Source: an uncultured Clostridia bacterium (lineage in GTDB: Bacteria; Bacillota; Clostridia; Christensenellales; UBA1242). From it: 37,500 nt of DNA. This document shows, piece after piece, positions 8,401 through 16,639 of this stretch. Numbering within the stretch: the first letter of the stretch is position 1; every line of letters begins with the position of its first letter. Below the pieces are notes generated by a model. The model was not told the origin of the DNA, made no database searches, and saw only the letters and a list, made by a program, of their open reading frames with translations. Made by a program: the position numbers and the translations under genes. Where the stretch lies: positions 1-37,500 of the forward strand of contig CAKVHY010000011.1 of NCBI GenBank assembly GCA_934754335.1. The letters are read 5' to 3'.

Positions 8401-10759
8401 CTTCAAATATATAACCCGTTCTTTCAACGCTAGGCAAAATTTTAATTTCTTCACCATAAGTTATATCCATCTTCATAATAATATCTGAAGCCAAACCTCG
8501 ATTTGGATCTAGGAATAATGTGAATTTAGAACTTCGCCATTGCAAATAAACCGTTATATTTTCATGATTAGTTGTGGTTAAGTTTTGGAAATCTGAACCA
8601 AAATTAATCAACTCGCCATTTTTTTCTAAAGATAGTCCTACAAGAACAAAACCATCTTTTGTTATTCCTTCAAAATCGCTTTCCGATCTATATTGATATA
8701 CATAGCCATAAGAATATCTTTTCTGGTCAGTGCTTGTTACTTCAATCCCATTGATGCGGTCTGTATACTCGCTTGTTCCGTCTTGAGTTATGCTTCCTGT
8801 TCCACCATTTAAATCATAAGTTATATGATAATGTATTGGCAAATATGAGGCTGTGGCAGTGGCTTTCTTTTTCAATTTATATATTGTGTACTTATTTATG
8901 AATTGTACTCCATCACCCATATCCAATCTATAGCCTATAAATCTAAAACCGGTTGGTGCAACCGGAGAAGGCATTTCTTCACCAATTGGATAAGATGTGT
9001 ACACTATGTATTCATAAAACCTTGAGCCATCTTCAAATGTTTTACCTTCGCCTGCATCAAGCGTTAAGGTATATGTGTCAATCAAAGTCCAAATGGCATA
9101 TAAATCTAAATCTTTATCTGATGTGATCATTGCTCTATTTTCATAAACCACATCACCATCTATTGAAAGAGCCCAACCATCAAATTTATAATCTGCTCTT
9201 TCAAATTCGTTATACTTCAATTTAACTGGCAAATTTTCAAAAACTGTTTGAGGCTTCATTGAACCTAAAGCCCCGTATCCTGGGTGGAAATTTACCATAT
9301 GCGGAGTTAAATAATTTATCTCTTCCCAGTATAGTCTTGGCACTTTAATAGAATAATCAAGGTTATCTATTCTCATTTGTGCTGGAGAATTATACCATCT
9401 CCAATTGCTTGCACCATATAGCCAACCCATATAACTGCTATTATCTTGCATTTCATCGTTTGTTAAATTCTCACCATAGGCGTTTGATTCCGAACCGCCA
9501 TTATATGAGCCAATCAAAGGCAAAATATCATCAGTCGTAAACCCAGATAAAATATTATACGATTGATGAATTGCATCTGAAGTTAATTCTGAAGAAGAAC
9601 CAATAAGCGAACCTGAAATTCCTGCAGTTTTTGCAACAGTTCCTATATTATAACTATCTCGAATAAGTAAGTTTGTTCCGCCTGAATTTTCACCGATTAA
9701 TCCGCCACCATATTCAGAACTAATGATTTTGCCTGAGTTATAGCATGAATCAATTAAACAATTAGTGGATTTGCCGAAAAGTCCGCCAGCAGTTTTCCCG
9801 CTAACTTCTGTTCGGTTGTATGAAGCAACAATTGTGCAATCCGTTCCAACTCCAATTAATCCGCCTGCAATATAGCCTTTTAAAGTTCCCATACAATCCT
9901 GCCCATCGAAACTACCAAGGATAACTGAATTTTCAATTCTACAATTTTTTGCTTCTGCAACTATTCCGCCAACTGTATTTACATTACGCCAATAAACTGA
10001 TCTGTTATTTGTAACACAAGATGAAAATGTTGTATTATTTGCAAATGTAATAATTCCGCCAGCCCATGCCACTTCTTGCGTTTCTTCGGAAACCTTGCTT
10101 GATATAATTACTGGTGAATAAGTTACATTTGAGATTACTGAATCATATGAATAAATTGCTAATCCGCCATAATATTCCTTCGTATTTAAAGAATCTATTG
10201 TGTTATAATCTGCTGGCTCTTCAACATAATCGCCATACTCATATGTATGCTCTTTAATATTTATGTTATTAATTGCTGCATTTCTAAGAGTTACAGCCAA
10301 ACTGGATTCGGCATAAGCCACTCCATCAGCATTAACCTTTAAGGCACATTTCATAAATGCATTTTTAAAGTTTAAATTCTCAATCTTTCCGCTAACTTCA
10401 TTGAAGACCATTCCTGACCAAACACAAATAACTTTATTATTACCGTTATATGTACCTTTGAAATTACATAAATCCGATTGATTAAACGCCGTTAATTCCA
10501 AATCTGCCGTTTGTATAAAATAATATTTATTCTCTGATTCAAACTGACCATTCTTTACATAGTAATAAAACGTACCCTCAGTAGGATTGTCTTTATCGCC
10601 CACTGCGGTTATTTTAAATGGTGAATCTTTACTTCCGTCACCATAACTATTATCATCTGCTGAAAAAAAACTGCTAAAAGAAAAATATGCAATAGTAGCC
10701 AAACTTGCAATTACTAAAAACGCAAATATTATGTTTTTTAACTTTTGAACCTTACTCAT
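5450..10759 (-). CDS. Giant exported InlB B-repeat protein with GLUG-like region
   Basis: About 1769 aa. An N-terminal hydrophobic segment (about 10-30) with a possible signal-peptidase site after FFSA marks export. Residues about 80-430 hold GLUG-like repeats (AGGLIG, AGGLFG, GGGLIG, each followed by SYN or CYN), expected to form a beta-solenoid. From about 487 to the end come roughly 16 InlB/Flg_new-type beta-grasp repeats of 70-90 aa, recognised by GYxFxGW and the closing LYAxW. Two (starting QYPVVAEADNG and TFNVFAGRH) are the divergent Flg_new_2 type. There is no LPXTG, so attachment is not explained. Start ATG at 10759 has GGAAGAGGG upstream; an earlier TTG lacks one. Adhesion or wall interaction is the usual inference. 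Confidence 0.85.
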   Translation of the reverse strand: MSKVQKLKNIIFAFLVIASLATIAYFSFSSFFSADDNSYGDGSKDSPFKITAVGDKDNPTEGTFYYYVKNGQFESENKYYFIQTADLELTAFNQSDLCNFKGTYNGNNKVICVWSGMVFNEVSGKIENLNFKNAFMKCALKVNADGVAYAESSLAVTLRNAAINNINIKEHTYEYGDYVEEPADYNTIDSLNTKEYYGGLAIYSYDSVISNVTYSPVIISSKVSEETQEVAWAGGIITFANNTTFSSCVTNNRSVYWRNVNTVGGIVAEAKNCRIENSVILGSFDGQDCMGTLKGYIAGGLIGVGTDCTIVASYNRTEVSGKTAGGLFGKSTNCLIDSCYNSGKIISSEYGGGLIGENSGGTNLLIRDSYNIGTVAKTAGISGSLIGSSSELTSDAIHQSYNILSGFTTDDILPLIGSYNGGSESNAYGENLTNDEMQDNSSYMGWLYGASNWRWYNSPAQMRIDNLDYSIKVPRLYWEEINYLTPHMVNFHPGYGALGSMKPQTVFENLPVKLKYNEFERADYKFDGWALSIDGDVVYENRAMITSDKDLDLYAIWTLIDTYTLTLDAGEGKTFEDGSRFYEYIVYTSYPIGEEMPSPVAPTGFRFIGYRLDMGDGVQFINKYTIYKLKKKATATASYLPIHYHITYDLNGGTGSITQDGTSEYTDRINGIEVTSTDQKRYSYGYVYQYRSESDFEGITKDGFVLVGLSLEKNGELINFGSDFQNLTTTNHENITVYLQWRSSKFTLFLDPNRGLASDIIMKMDITYGEEIKILPSVERTGYIFEGYFDEETGMEVKAGDKVLEFRDIYAKARWKAISYTVEYYDSVSATTPLSSQTCIYDQTYTYPAFQKVGYTLSGFVLEENGDIVGMPNRTFSNLSTTNNEVLKRYCKWEAKTYDIVIWQNSSETDTNKINTTCSYGQSLNLNSNTLFNREHYTLMAIGTKRDGTGINFEKNELGTIIIKVSDLDVSNITDYTINLYAIWEGNTYSVTLDANGGIFSGSGDTQKIVYCTWDAPMPSVDSVLPIREGYTFGGFYCNGTQYYDGELNSAHDFDIDSTHIIMFAGWTPKTYNIILSYGYDEITETVQVKYGSKISGEHKLTRTNYEFYGFYTELDGGGDQYIDANGNGSKEWTYDGERILHAYWLGEYKTITFYKNDGSGVTQELSVRFGSTIDTSEVNFEREGYDLLGWSASSSATSATFTVNSGIWLSNSIPLDLYAVWKHNQITITYHRNYGTDETEIRTVNPGSVTLISCPWSRTGYTFTGWARSQSGSIVTSPATCNSDTHFYAIWELIQYPVVAEADNGSPESGCTLSVSPNYCVITGTKVTFTATITDTNNYEFVGWYKYDSLGASELVSSSASYTTTLTETTTFYAYWKEREKVTISFNSYGGTSVSSITINKGSAYPSRVNTSSKTGYSFNGWYNGTARLYNSSGVFLGSSSATVTSNITLTASWTEETFNVFAGRHSSSPTSGCSYSVSPSTVTASGTSVTFTASVDTGYTFHGWFSSSSGTTNAVSTSSSYTTKLYSSTTYYAYWTKNTYIVTFSPNGGSFPSGTTTTRTGIAHGQTIGNFPTPTRTGYNFLGYATSSNATSGVSEYQVTRTVTLYAVWSLKSYTITFYANGGTFSDGTTKKTATYKYGASIGYPSATRTGYTVKGINTSSSATSVLGSQTATGNKTYYIIWEGNTYTITFSSSVGSLSFTSTTSKVGSGSFDKPIVYVDSTKKAAYGGKWYCGSNVINSASDLEKYLGDSKSIALTFKTNGDTILL

Positions 10760-10817
10760 TTTCCCTCTTCCATTCATTATTTTGCTCAAAATAATCTATA
10801 ATTACTTATATAATAAC

Positions 10818-10851
10818 AAAAAGAGCACATTTTTAAAAACAAAATGTGCTA
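10818..10851 (-). terminator. Terminator of the DUF4097-like gene
   Basis: Read leftwards, AGCACATTTT/AAAATGTGCT is followed by CTTTTTG. It separates the DUF4097-like gene from the giant gene, so the latter needs its own promoter. I do not see a convincing one in the 10760-10817 gap. Confidence 0.75.
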
Positions 10852-10877
10852 CTTTTAATAACTTATAGTTATTAAAT

Positions 10878-12353
10878 TTAAATTTGTGGGTCTAGTTGAG
10901 TGAATGATAAAACTCCACCAGTACAAACAAATGTGGTTTGGTCTGAGAACCCAGCCAATTTATTTGGGTGATAAATATATTCATCGTTTGCGTACAAAAT
11001 TAAGTTATTCAAACTTCCGTCAACCTGACCGGTTAGCCTTAATCTAAAAATATCTGTCGCATTGGCCATAATTCCAATAGATGCTTCACCGCTTGGAATG
11101 TAAATCTCATGCTTAACTTCTCCGCTTTGAGCCACATTCCAAATCTTGGCTCTAACCATTCCTTCTCCGCTTACAGAAATAGACGATGTATTTATCTTGT
11201 TTTCAAAATTCACAACACCAGAAACAGTGGCAATAGTAGAATAAAGTTTGGAGTTATAATCGCTTACAGATTTTACAGATATATTTCCGCTAGTGGAAAC
11301 AAACTGCCCAACCCTGTAATATTCTTCAACAAATATTTTCCCGCTTCCACCAACGATAAAAATATTAGACATTGCTTTTTCAACTGAAATATTTCCTTCA
11401 GCATCTTTTATAATCGTTTCGCCCGTGATTGTTTTAAATTCAACATTTCCTTTGCTTAGTGTTAACCCAACATTGGCAACAACATTCTTTGCCTTAACGG
11501 AGCAATCGTCACTAACCAAAATAAGTTCTTTTCCGTTTAAATTAATATCGCCCGCACTAAAACTCCCTGAAGCACAAATCATATTAAAGTTGTCGTTTGC
11601 GTTAATATTGTTAGCCTTAAAACTACACTTTCCGCCACGAATATTCAAACTTCCATTTAAGTTATTTAATTTCAAACTACCATTGCCAAGAGTTATATTA
11701 CCAACGCTTTCAATTGTAACATTATCATAACTTAAAAAATCCACTTTACCAGACTCGGTTTTTATATTCAAACTTTTTAGGGTTAAACTCGTTTCGGTTC
11801 CAGTTTCTCCTTCCGCATTTTCTTTCACTATCGCTTTTACATTAATATCGCCAGACGTGGTTACAAAATTGATATGCTCTATATTTAAACCAGTTACAGA
11901 TATATTCCCCTTTTCGCTTATCAAACTCAAATCATAAGTAACATTTGGATTAACTCTAATATTAATGTCACCATTCTTTATAACTGCTCCAGTTGGCTCA
12001 CGCATAGATAAATTTAAAGTGTTATCACCAACTTCCTCAATCAATCTTGCTTTTTGCATATTTGCAAATCCGAAATTTGAACCTTTATAACTATAACCAA
12101 GCAAGCCCTCTAAGTTCTCGTCTGCAATAATATTCACCTTATAACTTTCGCATCGCAAGTTAATTTTATAAGCAGTTTGACCAGCATATTCAATTACCTT
12201 TTCATCTTGCGAACTAGAGCCCACCACCATCTTATATCCGAAGATATAAAAATTTGGGATTAATGCTGTTAAGATTGCTAAAATGATTACTAGACCTAAT
12301 AAGCCTAATAACGTAAACAAAACAATTTTTAAAAAATGTTTAAAGCCTTCCAA
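10878..12353 (-). CDS. Membrane-anchored DUF4097-like beta-repeat protein
   Basis: About 491 aa. A strong N-terminal transmembrane segment (about 8-34) precedes an extracellular domain of repeated short beta strands: SGDINVKA, GNISVTG, GNISVEK, SGNISVKS. This is the pattern of DUF4097 family putative adhesins, whose strands stack as a right-handed beta-helix. There is no wall-sorting signal. A GTG at 12362 sits inside the ribosome binding site AGAGGTGAG, so I prefer TTG at 12353, five bases after it. It has its own promoter and terminator. Its neighbour downstream is the giant InlB-repeat protein, so a shared surface role is plausible. Confidence 0.75.
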   Translation of the reverse strand: MEGFKHFLKIVLFTLLGLLGLVIILAILTALIPNFYIFGYKMVVGSSSQDEKVIEYAGQTAYKINLRCESYKVNIIADENLEGLLGYSYKGSNFGFANMQKARLIEEVGDNTLNLSMREPTGAVIKNGDINIRVNPNVTYDLSLISEKGNISVTGLNIEHINFVTTSGDINVKAIVKENAEGETGTETSLTLKSLNIKTESGKVDFLSYDNVTIESVGNITLGNGSLKLNNLNGSLNIRGGKCSFKANNINANDNFNMICASGSFSAGDINLNGKELILVSDDCSVKAKNVVANVGLTLSKGNVEFKTITGETIIKDAEGNISVEKAMSNIFIVGGSGKIFVEEYYRVGQFVSTSGNISVKSVSDYNSKLYSTIATVSGVVNFENKINTSSISVSGEGMVRAKIWNVAQSGEVKHEIYIPSGEASIGIMANATDIFRLRLTGQVDGSLNNLILYANDEYIYHPNKLAGFSDQTTFVCTGGVLSFTQLDPQI

Positions 12354-12373
12354 TCTTCTCACCTCTTAATTTA

Positions 12374-12401
12374 ATTATATACATATTTTTTAATATTTCA
12401 A
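12374..12401 (-). promoter_or_regulatory. Promoter of the DUF4097-like gene
   Basis: TTGAAA (12396-12401), 16-bp spacer, TATAAT (12374-12379), read leftwards. Confidence 0.65.
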
Positions 12402-12417
12402 ACTAAATTAGAGTTAA

Positions 12418-12450
12418 AAATAAAAAACAGGATTTTTAAAACCCTGTATT
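12418..12450 (-). terminator. Terminator of the nuclease-exporter-queH operon
   Basis: Read leftwards, ACAGG.TTTT/AAAA.CCTGT is followed by TTTTTTATTTTT. A weaker stem GGGCT/AGCCT lies near 12490-12503, between it and the queH stop. Confidence 0.75.
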
Positions 12451-12524
12451 TCATTTTTTATCTAAACTTATGCAAAGTGAAAATTTAGGCTATTTAAAGC
12501 CCAAAATCGCAATTGCATAGTACT

Positions 12525-13061
12525 CTATTTTTCATCTCTTTTGCTATAAACACAACCGCAATAATTTTGCCTATACAAATTATATTTTTTGCTATTTTCA
12601 ATACTTTTTAAATAGCCATTATTCTTTTTAAAATTTGCAGGCAAATACTCAATTCCTATCTCTTTAGATATTTTTTCACCTATTTCATTTAAAACGTTTG
12701 CGTTTTTATAAGGGCTTACTGAAAGCGTGGTGGTGAACAAATCAAAGCCTTTTTCTTTTGCCAATTTTGCAGTTTCTCTTAATCTTAATTCAAAGCAAAG
12801 GAAGCATCTTTTCCCGCCTTCTTTTTCTTGCTCCAAACCCATGATTTTCTCCACATATTTTTCGTTATCATAAGCCCCAACAATAAGGTCTTTTTTCATA
12901 ATATCCAAATATCTTTTAAGTTCGTCCGCCCTAAAATCATGCTCAGATTTAGGCGAAATATTTGGGTTATAATAAAAGCAAGTTACATCATAATCTTCTA
13001 ATTGCCAAAGCACTCCGCTCGTGCAAGGAGCACAACAACAATGCAATAATAATCTTCTCAT
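12525..13061 (-). CDS. queH: Epoxyqueuosine reductase QueH
   Basis: A 178-aa QueH (former DUF208). It reduces epoxyqueuosine to queuosine in tRNA, the last biosynthetic step, as the non-homologous alternative to QueG. Diagnostic cysteines are HCCCAPC (Cys8-10, Cys13), RCFLCFELRL (Cys86, Cys89) and YCGCVYS (Cys168, Cys170), which hold the iron-sulfur cluster and metal. Length is typical. The start ATG follows TAGGAGAG. The gene begins 8 bp after the exporter gene, so it is last in the operon; no other queuosine gene is in the window. Confidence 0.93.
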   Translation of the reverse strand: MRRLLLHCCCAPCTSGVLWQLEDYDVTCFYYNPNISPKSEHDFRADELKRYLDIMKKDLIVGAYDNEKYVEKIMGLEQEKEGGKRCFLCFELRLRETAKLAKEKGFDLFTTTLSVSPYKNANVLNEIGEKISKEIGIEYLPANFKKNNGYLKSIENSKKYNLYRQNYCGCVYSKRDEK

Positions 13062-13069
13062 ATTCTCTC

Positions 13070-14068
13070 CTAAAACAATGTTATAATCATACCAAGAATT
13101 GTACCTGAGAAATAAAGAATTGCAAGAATTAATAAATTCTCTTTTATATTTTTATTTTGCTTAAATAGAACTGTTAGAGCAATGCCTGCATTAACGCAAA
13201 GTCCTGCCACGCAAGAGCCAAAACTTGCCACACCTTCAATAAACAATTCAGTTATAAGCACGCTTGAAGCACAATTAGGAATAAGCCCCACAAGTCCAAA
13301 TATTAATGGTTGAAAGATAGAATTTGTTAGCAAAACATTCTTTAGATTTTCAATCCCAACCCACGCAAGCAAGCCACCAATAACTATATTTATTATGAAA
13401 ATAAACAGGCATATTTTCAAAACGTGGATTAATGGATGAAGAATAAATTTTGAAAAAGTTGTCGGGTCTTTTTCTATATCATGCCCACAACAGCCAATAT
13501 GTTCTTCCGGAATTTCTTTTATTTCAATCACAAATGGAGTGGTGATAACGTTCTGGTTCTTAATACTTTTAACGTCTTCAATCATCACTTCTTGCTTAAT
13601 TATATCTGAATGAAATTCTTCTGCTTTCTCATTTTTCACGCCTGCTTTTGCAAGTTGTTTTTTCTTATAAACTCCAACAAAAAAATTAACCAAATAACCA
13701 ATAATTATTGAATAAACCACCTTAATCAAAAGCAACGGAAACATTGAAGGAATTGCAGATGGAGTGCTAAGCATAATTGGAATTGCTTCGTCACTCGTGG
13801 CTAAATAAACCGATAAAAGCGTTCCCATAGAGATATATTTATCTGAATACAAATCTGTTGCCACCACGCTAAATCCACATTGCGGAACAACACCAACTAA
13901 AGAAGCAATTATAGGCGAAAATTTATTATTTAAAAACTTATACTCACCAAGTTTTTTAGCACTTTTATTTTCAATCACTTCAATTAAAACATAAACCAAA
14001 AATAATAATGGCAAGATTAAAGCGGTGTCTTTTAAAGCATCTAACAAAACTTCTAAAAACTCTTTCAT
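13070..14068 (-). CDS. ArsP_2-type putative heavy-metal/manganese exporter
   Basis: A 332-aa polytopic membrane protein with about 8-10 helices in two related halves. Each half has a GxxPxC turn (GVVPQCGFS and GLIPNCASS) followed by TDLY/TELF and a glycine/serine-rich helix. This internal duplication and motif fit the ArsP_2 / putative 10TM metal exporter family (PF11449). The central hydrophilic loop (about 135-205) contains HIGCCGHD, a Cys/His cluster that could bind metal. The start ATG follows AAAAAGGAG. It lies 13 bp after the nuclease gene and 8 bp before queH, clearly co-transcribed. Which ion is moved cannot be told; arsenite, manganese and other metals have been suggested for relatives. 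Confidence 0.75.
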   Translation of the reverse strand: MKEFLEVLLDALKDTALILPLLFLVYVLIEVIENKSAKKLGEYKFLNNKFSPIIASLVGVVPQCGFSVVATDLYSDKYISMGTLLSVYLATSDEAIPIMLSTPSAIPSMFPLLLIKVVYSIIIGYLVNFFVGVYKKKQLAKAGVKNEKAEEFHSDIIKQEVMIEDVKSIKNQNVITTPFVIEIKEIPEEHIGCCGHDIEKDPTTFSKFILHPLIHVLKICLFIFIINIVIGGLLAWVGIENLKNVLLTNSIFQPLIFGLVGLIPNCASSVLITELFIEGVASFGSCVAGLCVNAGIALTVLFKQNKNIKENLLILAILYFSGTILGMIITLF

Positions 14069-14081
14069 TTTTAACTCCTTT

Positions 14082-14603
14082 TTAATTTTCTAAATAACTA
14101 AACAGCGAATATTTTTTAATATCAAAACCTTTGGAAATAATATTTATCATATCTTCCCTGCCAATCAAAACCACATTTAGATTTTCTGCAGTTATAATCG
14201 CATTCTTTGAAAAGTTTGAGTTACAAAACACCACTGCCACATCAGTATTATAATAAGATTTAGCAGTGTAGGCTTCCTGAACAGCCTTATTGCCCACAGT
14301 ATGGCTGAAATACATCTTTGTCTGAACCGCATAACTTCTGCCATTCTTATACGCAATTATATCGGCGCCATAATCTCCGCTTTTCTGCGTAACTCTAGTT
14401 TTAAAACCATAAGCCTTAAATATTTCGCCAACAAATCGTTCAAACTCAAAGCCATTCAAGGAATCTATTTTATTAATATCCGTATTCTTTAATTCTTTGA
14501 TTCTTTTTTTATTATTTATTCCACCAAAAATTAATTTAAATATATATATTATAATCTTAAATGGTAATAAAATAATATTCAATAATATTTTTAAAAATCC
14601 CAT
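14082..14603 (-). CDS. Membrane-anchored Mrr-type restriction endonuclease-like protein
   Basis: About 173 aa. A hydrophobic N-terminal helix (about 3-25) is followed by a basic linker and a PD-(D/E)xK domain of the Mrr_cat family (PF04471). Visible are SLNGFEFERFVGEIF, GDYGADIIA with the catalytic Asp, and the QTK version of the (D/E)xK motif (AVQTKMYF). All catalytic positions appear intact. Relatives are stand-alone membrane-tethered nucleases of unknown use, not parts of methylase-paired systems, and no methylase gene is here. Start ATG at 14603 is preferred over TTG at 14609; the ribosome site (TGGAAAA) is weak. It is the first gene of the operon with the exporter and queH. Confidence 0.8.
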   Translation of the reverse strand: MGFLKILLNIILLPFKIIIYIFKLIFGGINNKKRIKELKNTDINKIDSLNGFEFERFVGEIFKAYGFKTRVTQKSGDYGADIIAYKNGRSYAVQTKMYFSHTVGNKAVQEAYTAKSYYNTDVAVVFCNSNFSKNAIITAENLNVVLIGREDMINIISKGFDIKKYSLFSYLEN

Positions 14604-14628
14604 AATCAATTTTCCATTTTATCACATA

Positions 14629-14657
14629 ATCATAGCATAAAGTTTTAAATTTTTCAA
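14629..14657 (-). promoter_or_regulatory. Promoter of the nuclease-exporter-queH operon
   Basis: TTGAAA (14652-14657), 17 bp ending in TATGC (extended -10), TATGAT (14629-14634), read leftwards. Confidence 0.68.
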
Positions 14658-14692
14658 TAAAAATAAGGAATTGAATTAAAAACAATTCCTTA
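14658..14692 (-). terminator. Terminator of the 383-residue unknown gene
   Basis: Read leftwards, AAGGAATTG/CAATTCCTT is followed by ATTTTTATT. It lies just upstream of the nuclease promoter and insulates that operon. Confidence 0.75.
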
Positions 14693-14701
14693 TGTATTAA
14701 A

Positions 14702-15841
14702 TTAGAAATCTCTTCCATCATCTGGATAATCTTCATCATCTAGATAATCTTCATCAGTAAGTTCATCTTCGTCCAAATCGTCTTTCAGATTAGAATTGTC
14801 CATAATCATTTCAAATGCTTTATTACTAATATCTCTATTCAATTTAGAAATCTCAGCAAAGGTTCCAAACCTCTCAGTCTTGGAAACTTCCATATCACCT
14901 ATTATCATGCCAGAACTATCTATTTGATAGAATTCAGGTACACCAGTTATCATATTATAATGCATTTGTTTGCCTTCGTTATAGTATCTGATATCTAAAT
15001 GTTTTATACAACCCGAAACAGACATTCTATCTTCTCTTGCATTTGCATCTACCACATGCTCATAACAAGAAGCATAAGGAGTTTGAAGCGGAACTTCCTT
15101 TAAAATATCGTTTTTAGTAACCCATATTTCGCTTCGAACACTATTTAACCCTAAATCTTTGCATAATCCAACACCATTTAATGCACATTCAAATGTTGGA
15201 GAATGTGGATCCTCTTGTATTGATTGAATCGTGAAATAATTGTTGTTATAAAGCATATCTTCCACAAGGTTATAACCTTCGTTAAAGTTTTTAACGAATT
15301 TCATAGGGTCTTGCTCTAAGAAATGAGGTTGATGCAACACAAGCGGATTTCCGTTAAAATACTGAACATTCTTCTCTAAAAATGCTTTTAAAGATTCGCC
15401 ATCTGCCATTGCTTCTTCATATTCTTTCTCTAATTCATTTTTGATTTCTGCTGGAATATATTTTGCTGTGGACGCAGTTGCCCAAACAACATTTTCATCT
15501 GTTAAATCATCTTTAGCAAACCCTGCCTTACTTGAATGATTAAGTGCAAACGTCATCTTTTCTATTTTAGTTTCTTTTGTGTCGTTATCAAAACTTCCAA
15601 TGCAACTAAATGGAGCAGTATCTTCAATATAATCCCTTTCCATTGGATAAATTGAATATCTAAAGCCATTGCCAAATTTTTGCATACGAAGTTCGGCTGT
15701 GTGTATTTGCGTGTTAATTTCCACCAAAACGTAATTAATGCCTTCTCCTTGGTCAAAACCCACAGAGCCATAAATCATGCCATCATTTAATAACTCTTTA
15801 TAGAATTCAGGATATCCCTTAATATCTTCTAAATTAGCCAT
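14702..15841 (-). CDS. Unknown cytoplasmic protein with acidic C-terminal tail
   Basis: About 379 aa; I do not recognise it. There is no signal peptide or membrane segment. The body is mixed alpha/beta with no nucleotide-binding motif I can identify. The last 35 residues are strongly acidic (DEDELTDEDYLDDEDYPDD). A motif SVSGCIKHLDIRYYNEGKQM and a loop NPLVLHQPHFLEQDP may help remote searches. Start ATG at 15841 follows AAAGGTGGGG; a GTG four codons upstream overlaps that site. It is a single gene with its own promoter, divergent from rubrerythrin. The acidic tail echoes the one at 33930-34460. Confidence 0.7.
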   Translation of the reverse strand: MANLEDIKGYPEFYKELLNDGMIYGSVGFDQGEGINYVLVEINTQIHTAELRMQKFGNGFRYSIYPMERDYIEDTAPFSCIGSFDNDTKETKIEKMTFALNHSSKAGFAKDDLTDENVVWATASTAKYIPAEIKNELEKEYEEAMADGESLKAFLEKNVQYFNGNPLVLHQPHFLEQDPMKFVKNFNEGYNLVEDMLYNNNYFTIQSIQEDPHSPTFECALNGVGLCKDLGLNSVRSEIWVTKNDILKEVPLQTPYASCYEHVVDANAREDRMSVSGCIKHLDIRYYNEGKQMHYNMITGVPEFYQIDSSGMIIGDMEVSKTERFGTFAEISKLNRDISNKAFEMIMDNSNLKDDLDEDELTDEDYLDDEDYPDDGRDF

Positions 15842-15874
15842 AATTAACCCCACCTTTTATTTAATTACACACAT

Positions 15875-15903
15875 ATTCTAACATAAATTATCTTTAATTT
15901 CAA
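15875..15903 (-). promoter_or_regulatory. Promoter of the 383-residue unknown gene
   Basis: TTGAAA (15898-15903), 17 bp, TAGAAT (15875-15880), read leftwards. Its -35 overlaps the presumed -35 of the divergent rubrerythrin promoter. Confidence 0.6.
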
Positions 15904-15925
15904 TAGTTGTTTTAAAATTTATAAT
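15897..15925 (+). promoter_or_regulatory. Probable rubrerythrin promoter
   Basis: A perfect TATAAT at 15920-15925 with a poor -35 (ATTTCA, 17 bp upstream). The poor -35 may mean an activator is needed. No recognisable PerR box is present. Confidence 0.45.
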
Positions 15926-15960
15926 CTTGGTCAATAATTTAGAAATTAAAGGAGAGAAAA

Positions 15961-16548
15961 ATGAAATTAATTGAAAGTGAAACTTACAAAAACTTAGCAA
16001 AAGCCTATGCTGGGGAGTGCCAAGCACATATCAGATACAAATTCATAGAATATGGCGCTAGAAATGAGGGTTATAAAACTATGGCGGAAATGATAGACTC
16101 ATTAGTTTTCAACGAATTTAACCACGCTAGAATGTTTTATACAAAAATTCAAGATGCTTCCCCTGACGTTATAAAGAATATAGATATAAACGCAGGCTAT
16201 CCATTTAAAGAGAAATGGAACTTACTAGAAAACCTTAAATTGGCGGCAGAAGACGAGAAGTTAGAAGCCACAAAGATTTATCCGGAATTTATGAGAACTG
16301 CCGAAAAAGAAGGCTTTAAGGACATCGCTGAGTTGTTTAAAGATATAATTCAAGTGGAAACTTGCCATACAAAACTTCTAACTCAATTATATGAGCAATT
16401 AAAGAACAAAACCTTATATAAAAAGCCAACAAAAGTTAAATGGAAATGTGCTGATTGCGGTTATGAAGCAGAAGGCAAAGAAGCATGGGACATTTGCCCT
16501 TTATGCCAAGCAAAACAAGGAAGTGTTATGCTTAAAATAGAAGATTAA
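15961..16548 (+). CDS. rbr: Rubrerythrin
   Basis: A 195-aa non-haem iron peroxidase that reduces hydrogen peroxide in anaerobes. The N-terminal four-helix ferritin-like domain has probable diiron ligands Glu19, Glu52, His55, Glu99, Glu102, Glu133 and His136, with the family spacing. The C-terminal rubredoxin domain has Cys163, Cys166, Cys179 and Cys182 (CADCG and CPLC) for one Fe(Cys)4. The start ATG follows AAAGGAGAG. It is a single gene whose presence fits an anaerobic lifestyle. Confidence 0.96.
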   Translation: MKLIESETYKNLAKAYAGECQAHIRYKFIEYGARNEGYKTMAEMIDSLVFNEFNHARMFYTKIQDASPDVIKNIDINAGYPFKEKWNLLENLKLAAEDEKLEATKIYPEFMRTAEKEGFKDIAELFKDIIQVETCHTKLLTQLYEQLKNKTLYKKPTKVKWKCADCGYEAEGKEAWDICPLCQAKQGSVMLKIED

Positions 16549-16602
16549 AAAGCCAAAATTTAGGACTTTTATAATTTGGAAATTGCTATTCATTTTAAAA
16601 GC

Positions 16603-16637
16603 AAAAAACATACTAATTTCTTAGTATGTTTTTTTAT
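16603..16637. terminator. Bidirectional terminator, rbr and giant-protein operon
   Basis: AACATACTA/TAGTATGTT with a 6-nt loop, A6 on the left and T7 on the right. It sits between convergent genes. Confidence 0.9.
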
Positions 16638-16639
16638 TT

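Noticed and set aside
14082..14603. Restriction-modification or defence island around the Mrr-like nuclease
   Set aside because: No methylase, specificity subunit or other defence gene is adjacent; the partners are an exporter and QueH.
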